In this document: positions 60,846 through 64,000 of the stretch, piece after piece
How the letters are laid out: each line of letters starts with the position of its first letter
Position numbering within the stretch: the stretch's first letter is position 1
NCBI GenBank assembly: GCA_963717515.1
Contig: OY970338.1
Location: forward strand, 1,674,001-1,738,000
DNA from: CAYXZQ01 sp963717515
Lineage (GTDB): Archaea > Nanobdellota > Nanobdellia > Woesearchaeales > DSVV01
Direction: 5' to 3'
Length of the DNA: 64,000 nt
Program-made: the position numbers and the translations under genes
The notes under the pieces: generated by a model
Seen by the model: the letters and a program-made list of their open reading frames with translations, nothing else
What the model was told of the DNA's origin: nothing
The model's database searches: none

Positions 60846-61169
60846 AAAGAAAAGGAATTGTGAAGGGTTTTAAAAAGGTAGTTATGCTTTAATTTAACAT
60901 TATTTATGTTAAATTTAATCCTATATGTACACATTTTTGAATATATCACTTTAGTAAAATATATTGACAATCAATCGAAAATTTTCGTCTTCAAAGAGAA
61001 AAAATAGAATAAATTAATGCTGAGTAATGTTTTGGCTAATATCCATTAAAAGAAAGTTCTCGTTAAAATTCATGTTCTCTATATATTAATGCCTTCTAGG
61101 GAAACTTCGCCCAAATCGAAACCTTTAAAGCCTATCCTTTAATCCACCAGACCACGGAGGGTTGTTGGT
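60846..61169. other. A/T-rich intergenic region with two inverted repeats
   Basis: No gene is seen. AATTTAACAT at 60891-60900 and ATGTTAAATT at 60906-60915 form a perfect ten-pair stem with five-base loop. CGAAAATTTTCG at 60976-60987 is a perfect palindrome. CCTTTAAAG near 61121-61129 could be the TATA element of ispG, and GGAGG at 61156-61160 is its ribosome-binding site. The repeats are candidate operators or an end of transcription. Confidence 0.5.
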
Positions 61170-62198
61170 TTGAGCAGGGAAATAGCTATCGGGAGCAAAA
61201 AAATAGGAGGAGGGAAACCTGTGCTCGTGCAGTCGATGTGCAACACAATGACTTCTGATGTGAAAGCGACTGTAGCGCAGATTCATGAGCTCGAAAAAGC
61301 AGGCTGCGAACTAATAAGGGTCGCTGTGCCTGATGAGAAGTCAGCCCAGGCATTAGGGGAGATAAAAAAAAGAATAGATATACCGTTGATTGCTGACATC
61401 CATTTCGACTACAGGCTTGCTATCCTGAGCGCTAAGCACGCCGACAAGCTGAGAATCAATCCCGGAAACATAGGTTCAGAAGAGAACATAAAAAAGATAA
61501 TCGCTGAGGCGAAAAAATACGACATCCCGATACGAATAGGAGTGAACCTCGGCTCATTGGAAAAAAGTATTGAAAAAGAGTTAGGCAGGACACCGGAAGC
61601 ATTAGTAAGCTCAGCTATGAAATACATCAAATTCTTCGAGAAGAATGATTTCCATAAACTTGTCATCTCAATAAAAGCCTCCGATGTGAAGACAACAATC
61701 GTAGCGAACAGGCTCCTCTCAAAAGAGACAGACTATCCCATTCATCTGGGAATAACAGAGGCCGGAACATGCTTCGACGGCACAATCAAGTCAGCCATAG
61801 GCATAGGAAGCCTGCTAGGCGACGGAATCGGCGATACAATAAGGGTATCACTTACAGAGGACCCGGTTGATGAAATCCCTGTCGCATATTCCATATTAAA
61901 AGCATTGGGACTAAGGAATGGGAGGAAAATTATTTCCTGCCCGACCTGTGGAAGGACGCATGGTGATTTAATCCGCATAACAAAAGAAATTGAAGAGCTC
62001 ACAAAAGGCCTGGATAAAGACATCACCATCGCTGTCATGGGCTGTGAAGTGAACGGCCCCGGGGAAGCCAGCAATGCAGATGTCGGCGTCGCTTTAGGAA
62101 AAACTCACAGCCTTATCTTCAGGAAAGGGAAGGTAGTAAAAAAAATAAGCCAAAAGAGCATAATCACTGGATTGATGGACGAGGTAGATGCAGCATGA
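61170..62198 (+). CDS. ispG: 4-hydroxy-3-methylbut-2-enyl-diphosphate synthase
   Basis: 342 residues. GcpE/IspG makes HMBPP from MEcPP, the penultimate MEP-pathway step. The barrel motifs PVLVQSMCNTMTSDV, LIADIHFDYR and KLRINPGNIG and the cluster cysteines in SCPTCGRTHGDL and GCEVNGPGEA are all present. The start is TTG at 61170 with GGAGG ten bases upstream; no ATG fits. ATGA overlap with the next gene. The MEP route is a bacterial trait, rare in archaea, which normally use mevalonate. Confidence 0.92.
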   Translation: MSREIAIGSKKIGGGKPVLVQSMCNTMTSDVKATVAQIHELEKAGCELIRVAVPDEKSAQALGEIKKRIDIPLIADIHFDYRLAILSAKHADKLRINPGNIGSEENIKKIIAEAKKYDIPIRIGVNLGSLEKSIEKELGRTPEALVSSAMKYIKFFEKNDFHKLVISIKASDVKTTIVANRLLSKETDYPIHLGITEAGTCFDGTIKSAIGIGSLLGDGIGDTIRVSLTEDPVDEIPVAYSILKALGLRNGRKIISCPTCGRTHGDLIRITKEIEELTKGLDKDITIAVMGCEVNGPGEASNADVGVALGKTHSLIFRKGKVVKKISQKSIITGLMDEVDAA

Positions 62199-62824
62199 AT
62201 GATATTGGAAGGCTCGAGCTATGCGTACATCCCTTTGACAATATTAACACTTATTACATAATGGCAAGACAGGAAGGGGTTGTAAGCACAAAATATAAGG
62301 CTGATTATACAAAGGAGAATGAAAAGATGATGATGCAAAGATACAAAAGACGGATTAGGGCAGTATCATACCTCCCTGACACGCATCTGATATTCATTGC
62401 CCACAGCCCGATAACCAAAGGCATCATGCATGAGAACACAAAGGAGATGCTATATTATATCCTTGATAATGTACCTGAACCAAACTATACAATCCTTGAA
62501 TATTACCTGGACCCGGATGTATTCAATTTCAAAATCAAGCCAAGGCTGTCAAATAATCTTATTGTCAGGGCCTGGGGAGAGAAGACAAGCGGCTGCGTTC
62601 TTGATGACCTGCTGAATCTCTATATTCTCACTGGAATGGAAATCGACATAAACAATATCATCAGTTCTCTTGCTGCGGACAGCAGTGTCGATTTCGATGA
62701 GGGCTTTCCCAGGCTATGGGAAAAGTTAAATTCCAGGGAAGAGGTCAACAGGCTCAGTTATTTCAGAAACATGGTCTCAAAGAGGATTAATCAAAAGATG
62801 GCAAATGGATATCAAAGTCGCTGA
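62195..62824 (+). CDS. Hypothetical protein inside the MEP operon
   Basis: 209 residues of mixed character, without signal, membrane helix or known motif; the segment THLIFIAHSPITKGIMHE and the C-terminal helices (RLSYFRNMVSKRINQKMANG) stand out. It overlaps ispG by four bases and ispH by 20, so all three are made together. The fixed position suggests a role with the two iron-sulfur enzymes, for example as electron donor partner or regulator, but the sequence does not say. Confidence 0.6.
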   Translation: MNDIGRLELCVHPFDNINTYYIMARQEGVVSTKYKADYTKENEKMMMQRYKRRIRAVSYLPDTHLIFIAHSPITKGIMHENTKEMLYYILDNVPEPNYTILEYYLDPDVFNFKIKPRLSNNLIVRAWGEKTSGCVLDDLLNLYILTGMEIDINNIISSLAADSSVDFDEGFPRLWEKLNSREEVNRLSYFRNMVSKRINQKMANGYQSR

Positions 62825-63635
62825 GCATGCAGGGACATGCTTCGGTGTCAGCAATGCGATAAGCATCGCGTTCGAGGCTGCAAAGAGGGAGAAGAGAATC
62901 TTCATACTGGGCCAGCTGGTCCACAATCCCTATGTCGTTTTTGAGCTTGAGAATCTCGGGGTATCTATAGTGAGCGATGTTTCAGACCTCAGGGAGGGTG
63001 ACAACCTGATAATAAGGGCGCATGGCGAACCCAAGCATGTCTATCATCATTGCAGAAAGAACGGCATAAACATAATCGACTGCACATGCCCGTTCGTGAA
63101 AAGGACACAAGACCTGGCATCAGAGCTTGAGGGTAAAGGATATCAGGTCGTGCTTGTGGGTGACCCGGACCATCCAGAGGTCAGGGGCATAACTGCCCAG
63201 GCCAAAAACTCAATCGTCGTCTCAAAACCCGAGGACATCTTCAATAAGATAAAGAAGCACCAGAAAGTTGGGATTCTTTCCCAGACAACCCAGAAGATGC
63301 AGAACTTCAAGGACATAGTCTCCAGCATCCTCGACTACCAGAAAGAGGTCAAGGTCCACAATACAATATGCAATGCTACCTCTTCAAGGCAAGGTGCAGC
63401 TTTAAAACTCTGCAGGGAAGTCGACACGATGGTCGTGATAGGCGGAAAGAACAGCGCAAACACAAAAAGATTATACGAGATATGCTCTGAAAAGGTCAGT
63501 ACGCACTGGATCTCGGGCAGGGATGAGCTAAATATGGATTGGTTCAACAATGCAACCAGAGTAGGCATAACAGCCGGTGCATCCACCCCCCGGGCAGTCA
63601 TCAATGAGGTTGTCACAAGGATCAAAGGGTTATAG
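62805..63635 (+). CDS. ispH: 4-hydroxy-3-methylbut-2-enyl diphosphate reductase
   Basis: 276 residues. IspH/LytB converts HMBPP to IPP and DMAPP with a 4Fe-4S cluster. The three cluster cysteines are in AGTCFGVSNAI, CTCPFVKRT and CNATSSRQ, with RAHGEPKHV and ITAGASTPRAVI as further active-site motifs. It overlaps the unknown gene before it and is the last gene of the ispG operon. Confidence 0.95.
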   Translation: MDIKVAEHAGTCFGVSNAISIAFEAAKREKRIFILGQLVHNPYVVFELENLGVSIVSDVSDLREGDNLIIRAHGEPKHVYHHCRKNGINIIDCTCPFVKRTQDLASELEGKGYQVVLVGDPDHPEVRGITAQAKNSIVVSKPEDIFNKIKKHQKVGILSQTTQKMQNFKDIVSSILDYQKEVKVHNTICNATSSRQGAALKLCREVDTMVVIGGKNSANTKRLYEICSEKVSTHWISGRDELNMDWFNNATRVGITAGASTPRAVINEVVTRIKGL

Positions 63636-63705
63636 CAGGATAATTCTCTAATTCAGTTAAATTTTTATATAAGCTTTCACTTTAGGCGTCTCATAGGGAC
63701 ATAAA

Positions 63706-63990
63706 ATGAGATACGAGGCAAAAAGCATCATAATAGGGCGGATGAAGCGGAAGAACGACGATGAGGAGTATCCCTGCTTTGTCCATCTCTTCAGCATGAA
63801 CGACCCGCACAAGAGCGGCCAGGTGCCTGACAGCATGCTTGATTTCGACAAGATTCACAAAATAATCATAAAAGGCCTTGACATCAACTACCTTCTTGAA
63901 GGCAATGACATCGTGATCAACGACCTTGAGAATTTCGAGATTGAGCAGGACGGACCCCACCTGTATCTCAATGGCAAGCAAAAGAAATGA
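63706..63990 (+). CDS. Hypothetical protein, 94 residues
   Basis: A short, charged, beta-rich-looking protein (RYEAKSIIIGRMKRKNDDEE, DIVINDLENFEIEQDG) without a known motif. TTTTTATATAAG lies about 34-45 bases before the ATG. It is complete just before the window edge. Function unknown. Confidence 0.55.
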   Translation: MRYEAKSIIIGRMKRKNDDEEYPCFVHLFSMNDPHKSGQVPDSMLDFDKIHKIIIKGLDINYLLEGNDIVINDLENFEIEQDGPHLYLNGKQKK

Positions 63991-64000
63991 TCAGCCCAGC

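Overview
The window reads as a compact archaeal genome. The markers are an archaeal nascent-polypeptide-associated complex protein, a Sec61-beta/SecG-type translocon subunit, an NreA DNA-repair protein with a C-terminal PCNA-binding motif, a FlaI/TadA-like secretion ATPase with a FlaJ/TadC-like membrane protein, and TATA boxes about 22-30 bases before many start codons (leaderless genes). Gene overlaps of the ATGA type are frequent, and the many short single-pass and cysteine-rich surface proteins suggest a DPANN-type archaeon, perhaps Woesearchaeota-like. That placement is inference from gene content, not from a marker-gene tree.

Region 1-5.9 kb holds poorly characterised proteins, an AbrB-nucleotidyltransferase fusion with two copies of a palindromic decamer at its start codon, and a radical SAM protein overlapping a lipoate-protein ligase. 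A second radical SAM protein of the matching type lies at 59.9-60.8 kb; the three together could be a LipS1/LipS2-type lipoate assembly route. Region 5.9-9.8 kb is a complete four-gene group 3b NiFe hydrogenase (sulfhydrogenase) operon. Region 11.4-16.1 kb carries its maturation genes: hypC-D-E-A-B in one operon plus a hypF reduced to its carbamoyltransferase domain. HypA has also lost its zinc loop. At 46.3-48.4 kb an NfnAB-type transhydrogenase pair would connect the NADPH pool of the hydrogenase with NADH and ferredoxin.

Region 16-25 kb is housekeeping: a glucokinase homologue with its catalytic Asp changed to Asn, tRNA 2-selenouridine synthase, a THUMP methyltransferase, RNase P RNA, NreA, IMP dehydrogenase and a rhodanese. 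Region 25-30.6 kb holds unknown proteins and a large secreted beta-helix/CBM9-like/dockerin-like protein.

Region 30.6-43.2 kb is the most distinctive block: a secretion ATPase, a duplicated-domain membrane platform, a 30-residue membrane peptide, eight consecutive N-terminally anchored pseudopilin-like proteins, a VWA-domain protein, and a 1093-residue cysteine-rich surface protein with two tandem intein-like Hint domains that lack the residue needed for splicing. It looks like a Tad/type IV-like surface apparatus with a self-cleaving component. It is followed by a decayed reading frame interrupted by in-frame TGA codons and by a TSP1-like surface protein.

Region 45-64 kb has redox genes (flavodoxin, NfnAB, thioredoxin reductase with glutaredoxin), an exonuclease, a CARF-wHTH regulator paired with a stand-alone CARF-like protein without any CRISPR locus nearby, a GbsR/MarR-regulated MacB-like ABC exporter operon with an internal hairpin, and an ispG-unknown-ispH operon, the last two steps of the MEP isoprenoid pathway, unusual for an archaeon. 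No tRNA, 16S/23S rRNA, CRISPR array or insertion sequence was recognised.
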